A DNA stretch of 29,262 nucleotides from JANYGM01 sp043764015 (GTDB lineage Bacteria > Bacteroidota > Bacteroidia > Cytophagales > Thermonemataceae), in the NCBI GenBank assembly GCA_043764015.1, contig JAYUKY010000115.1, positions 1 through 29,262 of the forward strand. The letters run 5' to 3'. This document shows positions 1 through 8,068 of the stretch, piece after piece. Made by a program: the position numbers and the translations under genes. The notes below the pieces were generated by a model. That model worked only from the letters and a program-made list of their open reading frames with translations, was not told where the DNA came from and did no database searches. The first letter of the stretch is position 1, and every line of letters starts with the position of its first letter.

Positions 1-34
1 TTCAACACAATTCAGACTAAAACCCCAATCCCTA

Positions 35-63
35 AGTCCCTTTCCCCTGCTGGGAAAGGGACT
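35..63. repeat. Dispersed hairpin repeat, left-edge copy
   Basis: Positions 35-46 and 52-63 form a perfect 12-bp inverted repeat around the 5-base loop ctgct. It is followed at 79-99 by GACTTTCGCAGGACGTCTAAT-like sequence (given here only as its core). The same arrangement (hairpin with the same loop, spacer, then the GACTTTCGCAGGA core) recurs in inverted orientation at 29165-29236. The copy abuts and supplies the stop codon of the truncated methylase. It has no coding potential. It is a dispersed repeat of unknown function and might also act as a terminator for the minus-strand gene, although there is no strong T run. Confidence 0.7.
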
Positions 64-78
64 TTAATACACTTGTCC

Positions 79-99
79 GACTTTCGCAGGACGTCTAAT
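79..99 (+). repeat. GACTTTCGCAGGA core repeat
   Basis: This 20-base core is shared, with one substitution, with the inverted copy at 29165-29190 near the other end of the window. Its last bases contain cta at 95-97, which is the TAG stop of the truncated methylase reading frame. The gene therefore ends inside the repeat. The core also has short inverted ends (gact and gtct). Confidence 0.65.
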
Positions 100-387
100 C
101 TACATTTTCGTTCAAATGAGTTAGTTTTTTACTTTTAACTCTCACTATTTCGCAAATATCCGAAAGTTTTACAGCGTTCAAATTTTTGAGTTTTTTGAGC
201 AAATTACGGTTTTGAGGCGCATAATAATCAAAATCAAATCTGCCGTTTAGTTCTGACAAAGGAAACAAAAATGTATTTTCTGATGGATTTGCTATTTCGT
301 TAGTTTGTTGAAATTTTTTGTATTCATTGACTATTTTACTAAAATCTTCTTCCAAAATAAGTTCTTTATTCTCATCTTTCAAAAAAA
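95..387 (-). pseudogene. Frame-shifted 3' part of the N6 methylase, with the start of an HsdS-like domain
   Basis: This is the continuation of the methylase reading frame in a second frame. The upstream frame reads ...DEFGNFFER-stop; removing one T from the run of seven at 381-387 gives DEFGNFLKDENKELILEED and continues to position 95. The restored segment (about 95 residues) ends in a stretch like the start of a type I specificity subunit target-recognition domain (KLSDICEIVRVKSKKLTH). It stops abruptly at a TAG inside the repeat at 79-99. I infer one broken gene with a methylase-specificity (M-S) layout, not a separate gene. A sequencing error in the homopolymer is an equally good explanation of the frameshift, but it does not explain the truncation. 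Confidence 0.7.
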
Positions 388-1703
388 TTCCCAAATTCAT
401 CTTTTTGATAAATGGGAGAGCCATTTTTATTGCCTTGATAACCCAATTTAGTAACTCTTCCAAAGAAAATCATCTTAGAAATATCATTTTGAATTAGATT
501 TTCATTAGATTTTTCAGTTTCTTTTTGGATAAACAAAATAGATGTTTTTACGCCTGTGCCGAAAGGAATAAAAGTTTCTTGTGGCAAATTAACGACTGCT
601 AAAACTTTTGCTTTTTGCTTAATAAAATGCCTTAGATACTCCATAGAAGAGTTTTCAAACATTCCGTTAGGCAAAATAATAGCCATTCTACCACCTTCTT
701 TGAGCAGTTGCAGGCATCTTTCTATAAATAAAATTTCAGGTGTTTGCCCTATATGTAAGGTTTTTGTTTTATAATATTGTTCCCCACCTTTCAAGGAGGG
801 GTTAGGGGTGGTTGCCCATTTATAGCCTAATTCATATTTTTTCAATAGATTTTCGTTATTGATTTTGCCCATTGTGCCAAAAGGCGGATTAGCAAGCACC
901 ATATCAAAACTATTTTCTATTTTCTCGTTAAAATGCAGGCTCAGTTCGTCCAAATCTTCCAAAGAATTTTGGCAAATAATATTCAAATGTGTGTTACATT
1001 CCAACAATAACTTCATTTTAGCTATTTTGACAATGGTTTTGTTGATGTCAATGCCAAAAAGATGCTTAATAATATTTTCTTTTGAGTTTTCTTTGTTATC
1101 AACATCACTATCATTATCTAACAAATATTTATAGGCTGAAAACAAAAAACTGCCACTACCACACGTAGGGTCAATTATTTTTTCATTTGGTTTAGGCTGC
1201 AAAAACTTTACACAAAAATCTATGACAGGCTCTGGCGTAAAAAATTGCCCTCTGTCAGATTTTTCTGTACTCGCTAAAAACTTCTGAAAAGCAAGCCCTT
1301 TGGCATCTGTGGTATCAGAAAAATCAATATTTTGAAGTTTATTGACAGCAAAAGATAGAGAAATAGCACTAAGTTTGAGTTTGTCATCTTTTTCAAAAAT
1401 GTCACTGAAATTCTCTATTGTTTTCTGAAATAGTGTGTCTATTCGTTGTAAAAAGGCTTTATTTTTCTTTCCAGATTTGATTTCGTTAAACTCTTCATTA
1501 CTTACAAAAAAATCTTTGGTGTTTTCTTTTTCAGCAAAAACCTTGATAAACAACACTTTAAGCATTTCATCTAACGCCTGTTGTGCGGAAAGTCCATCAT
1601 TCGCATAAATACTGTTATGAATTTCAGAAAATCTTTTAAGTAAAGATGTTTCTTTTGAGTTTTCTTTTTCAATTTCAAAAAGAGATGCTTGCTGTATTGT
1701 CAT
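372..1703 (-). CDS. N-6 adenine DNA methylase of a restriction-modification system (frameshifted at its 3' end)
   Basis: The protein is an HsdM/N6_Mtase-type S-adenosylmethionine-dependent adenine methylase that would protect host DNA. Seen in the sequence: an alpha-helical N-terminal region (about residues 1-140), RGQFFTPEPVIDF ahead of motif I, DPTCGSGSF as the AdoMet-binding motif I (about 179-187), FGIDI as motif II, and the catalytic NPPFG motif IV (about 271-275). The ATG at 1703 follows a TAnnTTTG -7 box at 1715-1722. A T7 run at 381-387 shifts the frame, so the 443-residue product ends early in FFER; one base fewer joins it to the frame ending at 95. The segment TTPNPSLKGGE (around 780-813) is a translated dispersed repeat. 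No R subunit is visible. The gene is probably inactive or incompletely assembled, and is divergent from the ABC-3C operon. Confidence 0.85.
   Translation of the reverse strand: MTIQQASLFEIEKENSKETSLLKRFSEIHNSIYANDGLSAQQALDEMLKVLFIKVFAEKENTKDFFVSNEEFNEIKSGKKNKAFLQRIDTLFQKTIENFSDIFEKDDKLKLSAISLSFAVNKLQNIDFSDTTDAKGLAFQKFLASTEKSDRGQFFTPEPVIDFCVKFLQPKPNEKIIDPTCGSGSFLFSAYKYLLDNDSDVDNKENSKENIIKHLFGIDINKTIVKIAKMKLLLECNTHLNIICQNSLEDLDELSLHFNEKIENSFDMVLANPPFGTMGKINNENLLKKYELGYKWATTPNPSLKGGEQYYKTKTLHIGQTPEILFIERCLQLLKEGGRMAIILPNGMFENSSMEYLRHFIKQKAKVLAVVNLPQETFIPFGTGVKTSILFIQKETEKSNENLIQNDISKMIFFGRVTKLGYQGNKNGSPIYQKDEFGNFFER
780..813 (-). repeat. CCACCCCTAACCCCTCCTT repeat inserted in the methylase coding sequence
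   Basis: Read on the minus strand, 794-812 is CCACCCCTAACCCCTCCTT, identical over 19 bases to 9075-9093 inside lptD. Here it is translated in frame as TPNPSLKGGE, between NPPFG and the helical segment that follows. This is one half-unit of the longer palindromic element seen in lptD. It is an insertion in a variable loop that keeps the frame open. Confidence 0.75.
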
Positions 1704-1714
1704 TTAGTTTTTCG

Positions 1715-1722
1715 CAAAAATA
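1715..1722 (-). promoter_or_regulatory. Putative -7 box of the methylase gene
   Basis: On the minus strand the sequence reads TATTTTTG, matching the Bacteroidota primary sigma -7 consensus TAnnTTTG. It ends 11 bases before the ATG at 1703, implying a very short leader. No clear TTTG -33 element is seen, so this is a tentative call. Confidence 0.35.
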
Positions 1723-1806
1723 TAAACTTAGTCCGTAATATTTTTGAGTGGTAAGTTTATATTTCTAACTACCTTAATAATTTAAAATAGCTATAAATAA
1801 CATAAT

Positions 1807-1840
1807 TTTGTTGTAATTTGCCATAATTTACATATTTTTG
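1807..1840 (+). promoter_or_regulatory. Putative promoter of the ABC-3C operon
   Basis: TTTG at 1807-1810 and TATTTTTG at 1833-1840 are separated by 22 bases, fitting the Bacteroidota -33/-7 layout (TTTG, about 20 bases, TAnnTTTG). The ATG of the first gene is at 1884, leaving a leader of about 35-40 bases. It is the only such pair in the divergent intergenic region 1704-1883. Confidence 0.5.
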
Positions 1841-1883
1841 TGTAAAATTGGTGGTTTTCAACATAATGCTGAGTATTTAAAAT

Positions 1884-2930
1884 ATGAATAGAGATTGGAC
1901 AGACTTTAAAAGTTTATACGGTAATATTGCTGGTGCAAGGGAGCAATTTGAAAAAGCCTGTGAATCTGTTTTTAGGCAAATACACCCTCAAAAGAATGTT
2001 CAGACTGCTAAAGTTAATCCAGGTGATGATGGTGTTGATATTTTGATTGGAGAAATGGGTGTAAGTCCAATCATAGTAATTCAATGTAAATTTTTTCTGG
2101 AAGAATTTGGTGATGCACAAGAAGAACAAATAAGACAATCATTTAAGACTGCTATTGAAACTACTAAGTATGAATTAGAAAGTTGGGAACTTTGCATACC
2201 AAGAGAATTAACAAATGAACAACATACTTGGTGGTCAAAATGGAAAAATAAAACAATAAAAAAACATGATAAAACAGATGCTTTTATTACTTTGAGAAGT
2301 GGTAACGAGTTGATAGATTTAATGAAAAAATACGATGTTTACAATGCCATTTTCAAAATAGAAGATTCAATACTCATAAAAGATACGAATGAAAAACTAA
2401 CTAATTTTATTGCAAGTGATTACGGACGAATAGAAAATGATGATGAGGATTTAGGCATAATAGGCGAGATTTTTGATTACATACAAGACAACAAGCCAAA
2501 AAGAATTACTACAATAGCAGAAATACAAGAAGATGGTAGAACAGACATCACCAATAAAATTATTTTAAATTTCCCCAAAGAACAACGAAAAGAAGTAGAA
2601 AGATTAGCTTTTGAAACTTGGACTAAAAAAGAGATAGTTGAAAAATTTATTAATGCAAAAACACTAGAAGATGAAGTAAGCATTAGTGAATTGATATACG
2701 AGATAAAAAAAGATTTTTGTGCTAGAAGGGGAACAAAAGAAAGCAATGCGAAAATTGGAGATATAAGTATTCTTTTTGATATGGCTTTGGGTTACGTTCC
2801 AAATAGTAAACAAAGCAATATTGGCTACATTTTCAATGGTAGGGCTGTTGTGTTATATTTTTTTGAATTTTGTTATTTTGGAGATACAGATAATAAAAAA
2901 CTAATGAATTATCAAGTTCCTTTATTTTAA
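1884..2930 (+). CDS. ABC-3C system effector: Mrr-like restriction-endonuclease-fold protein with ABC-3C C-terminal region
   Basis: The protein has 348 residues. Residues 1-75 look like a PD-(D/E)xK nuclease core of the Mrr type: KVNPGDDGVDILIG followed by IIVIQCKF gives the arrangement D52...Q67-x-K69, with G50-x-D52 preceding. A polar middle region (about 75-170) is followed by about 180 residues that resemble ABC-3C-associated C-terminal domains (RITTIAEIQ, then a helix-rich stretch to YFGDTDNKKL). It is first in a three-gene operon with a small middle component 6 bases downstream and a DUF2326-type ABC ATPase. In the published computational classification of ABC-3C systems, this position holds the toxic effector that the ATPase complex controls. 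I infer a nuclease acting on foreign or stress-associated DNA. Domain assignment is from motif reading, not from a search. Confidence 0.75.
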   Translation: MNRDWTDFKSLYGNIAGAREQFEKACESVFRQIHPQKNVQTAKVNPGDDGVDILIGEMGVSPIIVIQCKFFLEEFGDAQEEQIRQSFKTAIETTKYELESWELCIPRELTNEQHTWWSKWKNKTIKKHDKTDAFITLRSGNELIDLMKKYDVYNAIFKIEDSILIKDTNEKLTNFIASDYGRIENDDEDLGIIGEIFDYIQDNKPKRITTIAEIQEDGRTDITNKIILNFPKEQRKEVERLAFETWTKKEIVEKFINAKTLEDEVSISELIYEIKKDFCARRGTKESNAKIGDISILFDMALGYVPNSKQSNIGYIFNGRAVVLYFFEFCYFGDTDNKKLMNYQVPLF

Positions 2931-2936
2931 TATGTT

Positions 2937-3176
2937 ATGTTTATACCAACCAAACACGAAAATCTACAAAAAAGCGTTATAGTTTTAGGAAGTGAAATTA
3001 TAAAAGTTCTACAAAAGAAAGATTATAACGTAGAAAACTTATTCCAAGAACTAAAACACCGTTTATATACAGATTTATCACTCAACCAATATTATAACAC
3101 ACTCACTTTCTTGTGGGTGGCAGACATCATTGAATTAGACGAATTTTTCATAAAAATAAAAAAAAATGTTTCTTAA
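2937..3176 (+). CDS. ABC-3C system middle component (MC6-like small protein)
   Basis: The 79-residue protein has no signal peptide or membrane segment. It is predicted mostly helical: NLQKSVIVLGSEIIKVLQ is followed by a winged-helix-like segment (NVENLFQELKHRL to LTFLWVADIIELDE). This size and the FLWVADIIEL-type ending fit the small middle components, such as ABC-3C_MC6, that sit between the effector and the ABC ATPase. The gene starts 6 bases after the effector stop and overlaps the ATPase start by 11 bases, indicating translational coupling. The family places it as an adaptor bridging effector and ATPase; that role is not shown by the sequence itself. Confidence 0.7.
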   Translation: MFIPTKHENLQKSVIVLGSEIIKVLQKKDYNVENLFQELKHRLYTDLSLNQYYNTLTFLWVADIIELDEFFIKIKKNVS

Positions 3177-4938
3177 AAAATTATATAGTGAACCAGCAGG
3201 ACTATTTCGTTCAGGGAAACCTGAGCATCCTCACACTATTGTCTTTAAAGATGGTTTTAATTTTATTTTTGCAAAAAAAGATGGTGTTATCAAAGAATCA
3301 TTAAATGGCTTAGGGAAATCTACTGTATGTGATTTAATTGATTTTTGTTTGTTGGCTGATTTTAGTAGTAGAAAACAACGTTTGCATAAAGAGAAAACCT
3401 ACCTTGAAAATCACAAAATTGTATTAGAATTTGATATAAATAATATTGAGTATATTGCTAAAAGAGGCGTTGATAATCCAAATAGAGTTATATTTGGTAA
3501 AATAGGTAAAGAAAGAGAATTTGATATAAAAGATGCAAAAAGGCTTTTATTTGAAATTATTTTTGATGACACAAAACACGAAAAATGGTATAGGAGTTTA
3601 ATGTCATTTTTTCTAAAAATTCACGATAGAAATAAGGAAAAAGAGGAATTTGGTGACCCTATAAAATTCTTAACTAGCAATAATAATATTAATGAAGTAA
3701 ATCAATATCATTTTTTTTTACTTGGAATAGATAGTACGCTCCTTTCAGAAAATTTTGAGTTACAAAAAAAAGTTTCAGAAATAGATAAAACTATAAAAGT
3801 TGTAAAGCACTTGGTTGAGAATACTTACAACGTAAATATTAAAAATAGTGATGCTGTACTTAGTAAAAATAGGAATGAATTACAAAAAATAAAAACGGCT
3901 GTTGATGCATTTAAACTGGCAGACCACCACAAGGAAGTTGAAAATACACTTAACAAATTAACACTAGAAATAAAAATATTACAAGAAGATAATTTTTTTG
4001 ATGAGAGAAAAGTAAGTTCTTATAAAGAAAGCTACGAATTAAAAGATACTATTTCTGATAATGTCATTAGAAATATTGGGAAACTTTATGGAGAACTCAA
4101 CGCAAATCTAAAAGATACAATCACTAAATCTTTGTCAGAAGCGGTGCAGTTTAGAAAGCAAATTGCATCTTCAAGAGAAGATTTTTTGAAAGAAGAAATA
4201 AAAGAGCTAGAAAGCAATATTAAAAGTAAAACAAAAAAAATACAGGAATTAGACGAGCAAAGGCAAAAACTTTTTCTAATTTTGAAATCAAAAGAAGCTT
4301 TTAACGACCTTACAGAGGCTTTTTTCTTTTTGTCAGAGAAAGAAAAAGAGATTTCAAATCTAGAAAGTAAAATGAATACTTATAAGGACTTAGAAACACA
4401 AAAGCAACTTGATAAACAACGTGATAATACACTAGGTTTAGAAATACGGTCTTTTATAGAAAAAACAAAAGTTCAAATAGATAGATTTGAAAAAATATTT
4501 TCAGAAGTATATAACAAAATATACCCAGAAAGTAATAGTTCAGGATTTTCAATAGCTTCTAATTTTGGTGTTCAAAAGGTGAATATCATTATAAAATTTG
4601 ATAAAGATGAGTCCAAAGGTTGGAATAAAGGGCGTACACTGGTTTATGATATTGCTATTATGCTTAATGCCATTAAAAACAACCTACCAATTCCCCATTT
4701 TATGGTACATGACGGAATTTTTGATGGAATGTATGAAGGGCAATTTGTCGGAGTTTATCATTACATTCAAAATTTACAAAAAACTGGCACTGTATTTCAG
4801 TATATTGTGCCAATGATGGAAGAGGGTGTATTAAATGGTAGCTTTGATGATACAGATGACTTGACTGTAGAAAAAATAACCGAAATGTCAATAGTTACAC
4901 TAACGCCAAATCTTCCATTTTGGGTACATTCTAAGTAA
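3166..4938 (+). CDS. ABC-3C system ATPase, DUF2326-type coiled-coil ABC/SMC-like ATPase
   Basis: The protein has 590 residues. The N-terminal half-domain carries an ABC-type P-loop in an atypical form, NGLGKSTVCDLIDFCL (about 47-62). Residues about 180-430 are Lys/Glu-rich with long heptad stretches, an SMC/Rad50-like coiled coil. The C-terminal half-domain contains PHFMVHDGIFDGMYEGQ (about 509-525), the DUF2326-style Walker B/D-loop in which HDG replaces the usual Asp-Glu pair. This layout matches DUF2326 ATPases of ABC-3C systems, thought to sense a nucleic-acid or complex state and license the effector. It starts inside the end of the middle-component gene and ends 40 bases before the convergent GH3 gene, with a shared terminator between them. 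Confidence 0.85.
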   Translation: MFLKKLYSEPAGLFRSGKPEHPHTIVFKDGFNFIFAKKDGVIKESLNGLGKSTVCDLIDFCLLADFSSRKQRLHKEKTYLENHKIVLEFDINNIEYIAKRGVDNPNRVIFGKIGKEREFDIKDAKRLLFEIIFDDTKHEKWYRSLMSFFLKIHDRNKEKEEFGDPIKFLTSNNNINEVNQYHFFLLGIDSTLLSENFELQKKVSEIDKTIKVVKHLVENTYNVNIKNSDAVLSKNRNELQKIKTAVDAFKLADHHKEVENTLNKLTLEIKILQEDNFFDERKVSSYKESYELKDTISDNVIRNIGKLYGELNANLKDTITKSLSEAVQFRKQIASSREDFLKEEIKELESNIKSKTKKIQELDEQRQKLFLILKSKEAFNDLTEAFFFLSEKEKEISNLESKMNTYKDLETQKQLDKQRDNTLGLEIRSFIEKTKVQIDRFEKIFSEVYNKIYPESNSSGFSIASNFGVQKVNIIIKFDKDESKGWNKGRTLVYDIAIMLNAIKNNLPIPHFMVHDGIFDGMYEGQFVGVYHYIQNLQKTGTVFQYIVPMMEEGVLNGSFDDTDDLTVEKITEMSIVTLTPNLPFWVHSK

Positions 4939-4980
4939 AAACAACAAATCCTACTTTAAAAAGTAGGATTTGTTGTTTTT
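4938..4980. terminator. Bidirectional Rho-independent terminator between the ABC-3C operon and the GH3 gene
   Basis: A nearly perfect hairpin has left arm 4938-4956 (aaaacaacaaatcctactt) and right arm 4961-4979, with flanking A and T runs on both sides. It lies directly after the ATPase stop and overlaps the stop codon of the convergent gene at 4979-4981, so it can terminate both transcripts. Confidence 0.9.
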
Positions 4981-7942
4981 ACTGCACCCTAGCCATTGCT
5001 CTATACACAATTTCCTGCAATTTGCGCCTAAAATGTTGTTTGGTTATTTTTTCGTTGCTGGCTGATGGATTTATTCTATTTGACAAAAACACAAAAACAA
5101 GGTCGTAAGCGGGGTCTATCCATACGACAGTTCCCGTAAAGCCCGAGTGTCCATAAGATTCTCGTGAGGCATAGCCCGAAATATAGGCATAAAGCTCTCC
5201 TACAGGCGGTTTGTCCCAGCCCAAACCACGCCTATTATTGGTATCTGGTGCAGCAGAGAACATTTTTACGGTATTTTCCTTATAAAATTGCGTGCCACCA
5301 TAATAACCGTTTTGAAGTTGCATTTGTGCAAGTTTGGCAAGGTCGTTGGCAGTTCCAAAAAGCCCTGCGTGTCCGCCTACGCCACCTTGTAGGGCTGCAC
5401 CTTGGTCGTGCACAAACCCACGTACCAGTTGTTTTCTAAAATATTTGTCGCTTTCTGTGGGCGCAATGCGGTTAATTGGGATTTTTTTGAGCGGATTAAA
5501 CATCATTGTTGTAGCACCCAAAGGCAAGTAAAGATTTTGCCTCGTAAAGTCCTCTATTGGTTGTTTTAGGAGCTTTTCAGCCACGTTACGCAGGTAATAA
5601 AAACTCAAATCACTATATTTGTACTTGTAGCCATCTCTGCCTTTGTTGGAGAGTTTGCTTTTTTTGTTCCAATTATCTAGCGTATCACGTATTCCAGCAC
5701 GTGAGTATAGATTTTGCGCCACTTGATTAGGATATTCAGCAGAATAAATTTCTCTATAAAATCTATCATATTTTTTCTGATTTTCCATTGTTTGCTCCCA
5801 ATAAGGCACAAAAGCCTTTAAACCCGCCTGGTGAAGCAATAAATCTTTAATCAAAATATCTTTTTTATTACTTTTTTCAAGTTCTGGAAAATAAAAAGAG
5901 AGTTTTTCGTTTAAATCTAATTTGCCTTTTTCCCACAAAAACATTACTGCTTGCATTGTGGAGGCTACTTTTGTGATAGAAGCCAAATCATAAACGGTTT
6001 CGTTGTTGATAGGAATTTGATTATCATAAGACTGAAAACCATAATTTTTATTGAAAAAAACTGTTCCACGCCTCGCCACAAGCACCTGACAACCAGGAAA
6101 ATAGCCCTCTTTTATGGCTTTATTGATAAGTGTGTCCATATTTGCTAATGTGTCGCTGCTCATTCCCACACTTTCAGGCAAACCATACTGCAAACGCCCA
6201 ATATTTAGCTGTTCTATGCCTGTGCCTTCCTTGTATTTTCCCATAGAAATAGGCAATTTCCCTTCAAAGGGAATAGCCCCAAAAATAGCCTGTGGAAGCA
6301 TTTTTTGCGTAGTTTCATTGTCTTGATAAGCGCAAATGACGTTTTCAATTTCTGGAAACATTCCCAAGATATACGGACTTCCAAAAACGCACAAAACCAC
6401 CTTCGTTTTGCTAGAAAGCTGTTTTATAAAATCAATCTGTTCTTGTTTTAGTCCATAATTATCTTTTCCTTTTTTGCGAGAAAGCCCTAAAAGTGCCACA
6501 ATGACCATTTTTTTCTCTGAAAGCATAGGTAAAACGGTTGGATATTGTCCTTCCATTGCGTTAAAATGCTGAAAATCAGTATAATTAGAAAGCATCTCTT
6601 GGAAAACTTTGCCATTTCCGCCCACACTCAAAGAAGCAAAATTCTGCAAATCAATGTTTTTAAACGGCAAAAGACTATCTTTCGTGCCAACAAGCGTAAG
6701 AGATTTTTGGTGAATTTCCTCTATCAAAACCTTGTATTCTTTCTTAAAAAGGTCTTTTTGTAGATTTTCTTTGCTGATTGGCTGAAATTTATTCAACCCA
6801 ACATCATATTTAGCACGCAAAATCTTTTTTACACGAGTTTCAATGTCTTTTAGGTCAATTTTCTTTCTTCTAATGGCTTTTTTGATGATTTTAATGGCAG
6901 TTGGCACATCTCCAGAAAACAGCAAAACATCATTTCCAGCCTGTAAAGCTAATAAATCCATTTCACCAGGTTTATAGAAATCCGCTATTCCTTTCATATT
7001 GAGTGCATCTGTAAAAATCAGCCCATCAAATTTCATTTTATCCTTCAAAAGGTCGGTTACAACAGCTTTGGAGAGGGTTGTGGGCGTATTTGGGCGTTTG
7101 TCATAGGCAGGAATTTGGATATGCGCCACCATCATACTGCGCACTCCTGCATCAATAAGGCGTTTAAAAGGGTATAATTCAATTTTATTGAGCCTAGCGG
7201 TGTCGTGGCTGATAATTGGCAAAGCAAAATGAGAATCCGTTTCTGTGTCGCCGTGACCAGGAAAGTGTTTTGCATTGGCTAAAATGCCTCCATTTTGCAT
7301 TCCACGCATATAGGCAATGCCTTTTTCAGCCACTTTGTACTTGTTTTCACCAAAAGAACGAAACCCAATCACAGGATTTTCTGGGTTACTATTGACATCA
7401 ACGACAGGTGCAAAATTAACGTGAATACCCACTCGTTGGCATTGCTGGGCAATTTGTTTGCCCATTTCCTCTATGAGTTGGTTGTCTTGAATTGCGCCCA
7501 AAGTCATCTGATAAGGATAAGAAAGCGTGCTATCCAAACGCATAGCCAAACCCCATTCTCCATCAATAGACATAATCAGAGGAGTTTTTGCGAGTTTTTG
7601 ATAACGGTTGATGAGGTTTATTTGCCTTTGCGGACCTCCTTGCATAAAAATCAGCCCACCAATTTTCTGAAATTTGACTAGGCTATCAATGTGTTGCTGA
7701 TGTTTTTCGTCTTTGTTAGAGTATGCCGCAATCATAAAAAGTTGCCCTAAACGCTCATCTAAGGACATTTTCTTAAAAACGCTATCTACCCATTGCTCAC
7801 GCATCACGTAGTGCATAGGTGTATGTAGGTTACGCAAGCTAGTAGGCACTAACGCAAGGGTTTGCTCACGCATACTTTTCTGAAAACTGGTGGTAAAAAT
7901 GATTAAAAAACTCCAAAAAACGGCTTTCTTGTGCATCTGCAT
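4979..7942 (-). CDS. Fusion of GH3 beta-N-acetylglucosaminidase (NagZ-like) and class C beta-lactamase-fold serine hydrolase
   Basis: The protein has 987 residues. An N-terminal hydrophobic segment (AVFWSFLIIFTTSF) suggests export. The GH3 domain (about 45-400) shows KHFPGHGDTETDSH (around 223), the His-containing loop typical of NagZ-type N-acetylglucosaminidases, and LIFTDALNMKGI (around 309) with the catalytic Asp. A GH3-C-like linker follows (about 410-600). The last third is a serine beta-lactamase/penicillin-binding-fold hydrolase: SITK (around 653) is the SxxK nucleophile, YKYSDLSF carries the Tyr, and HSGFTG (around 931) is the HSG/KTG triad element. This two-domain arrangement is recurrent in Bacteroidota and fits removal of GlcNAc from, and hydrolysis of, peptidoglycan fragments; the exact substrate of the C-terminal half is not known. 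The amidase gene lies just upstream on the same strand (126-base gap). Confidence 0.9.
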   Translation of the reverse strand: MQMHKKAVFWSFLIIFTTSFQKSMREQTLALVPTSLRNLHTPMHYVMREQWVDSVFKKMSLDERLGQLFMIAAYSNKDEKHQQHIDSLVKFQKIGGLIFMQGGPQRQINLINRYQKLAKTPLIMSIDGEWGLAMRLDSTLSYPYQMTLGAIQDNQLIEEMGKQIAQQCQRVGIHVNFAPVVDVNSNPENPVIGFRSFGENKYKVAEKGIAYMRGMQNGGILANAKHFPGHGDTETDSHFALPIISHDTARLNKIELYPFKRLIDAGVRSMMVAHIQIPAYDKRPNTPTTLSKAVVTDLLKDKMKFDGLIFTDALNMKGIADFYKPGEMDLLALQAGNDVLLFSGDVPTAIKIIKKAIRRKKIDLKDIETRVKKILRAKYDVGLNKFQPISKENLQKDLFKKEYKVLIEEIHQKSLTLVGTKDSLLPFKNIDLQNFASLSVGGNGKVFQEMLSNYTDFQHFNAMEGQYPTVLPMLSEKKMVIVALLGLSRKKGKDNYGLKQEQIDFIKQLSSKTKVVLCVFGSPYILGMFPEIENVICAYQDNETTQKMLPQAIFGAIPFEGKLPISMGKYKEGTGIEQLNIGRLQYGLPESVGMSSDTLANMDTLINKAIKEGYFPGCQVLVARRGTVFFNKNYGFQSYDNQIPINNETVYDLASITKVASTMQAVMFLWEKGKLDLNEKLSFYFPELEKSNKKDILIKDLLLHQAGLKAFVPYWEQTMENQKKYDRFYREIYSAEYPNQVAQNLYSRAGIRDTLDNWNKKSKLSNKGRDGYKYKYSDLSFYYLRNVAEKLLKQPIEDFTRQNLYLPLGATTMMFNPLKKIPINRIAPTESDKYFRKQLVRGFVHDQGAALQGGVGGHAGLFGTANDLAKLAQMQLQNGYYGGTQFYKENTVKMFSAAPDTNNRRGLGWDKPPVGELYAYISGYASRESYGHSGFTGTVVWIDPAYDLVFVFLSNRINPSASNEKITKQHFRRKLQEIVYRAMARVQ

Positions 7943-8068
7943 TATAAAAATGGTTAGTTAATAATTTTGGTTTTTGATTTTTTTGTTTCGTATTTTCTAG
8001 TCGTAGTATCTACTTACTGATTAAATAACCTTTTTTTTACTTCCAATCTCCAATCTAGGACATTAAAA

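Noticed and set aside
35..63. Rho-independent terminator of the methylase
   Set aside because: The hairpin is perfect, but no T run follows on the minus strand, and the same structure recurs as a dispersed repeat; repeat is the safer label.
95..463. A separate 122-residue gene overlapping the end of the methylase
   Set aside because: Its first part is an out-of-frame reading of the methylase and its second part is the true continuation after a one-base frameshift. It is better treated as the 3' part of one broken gene.
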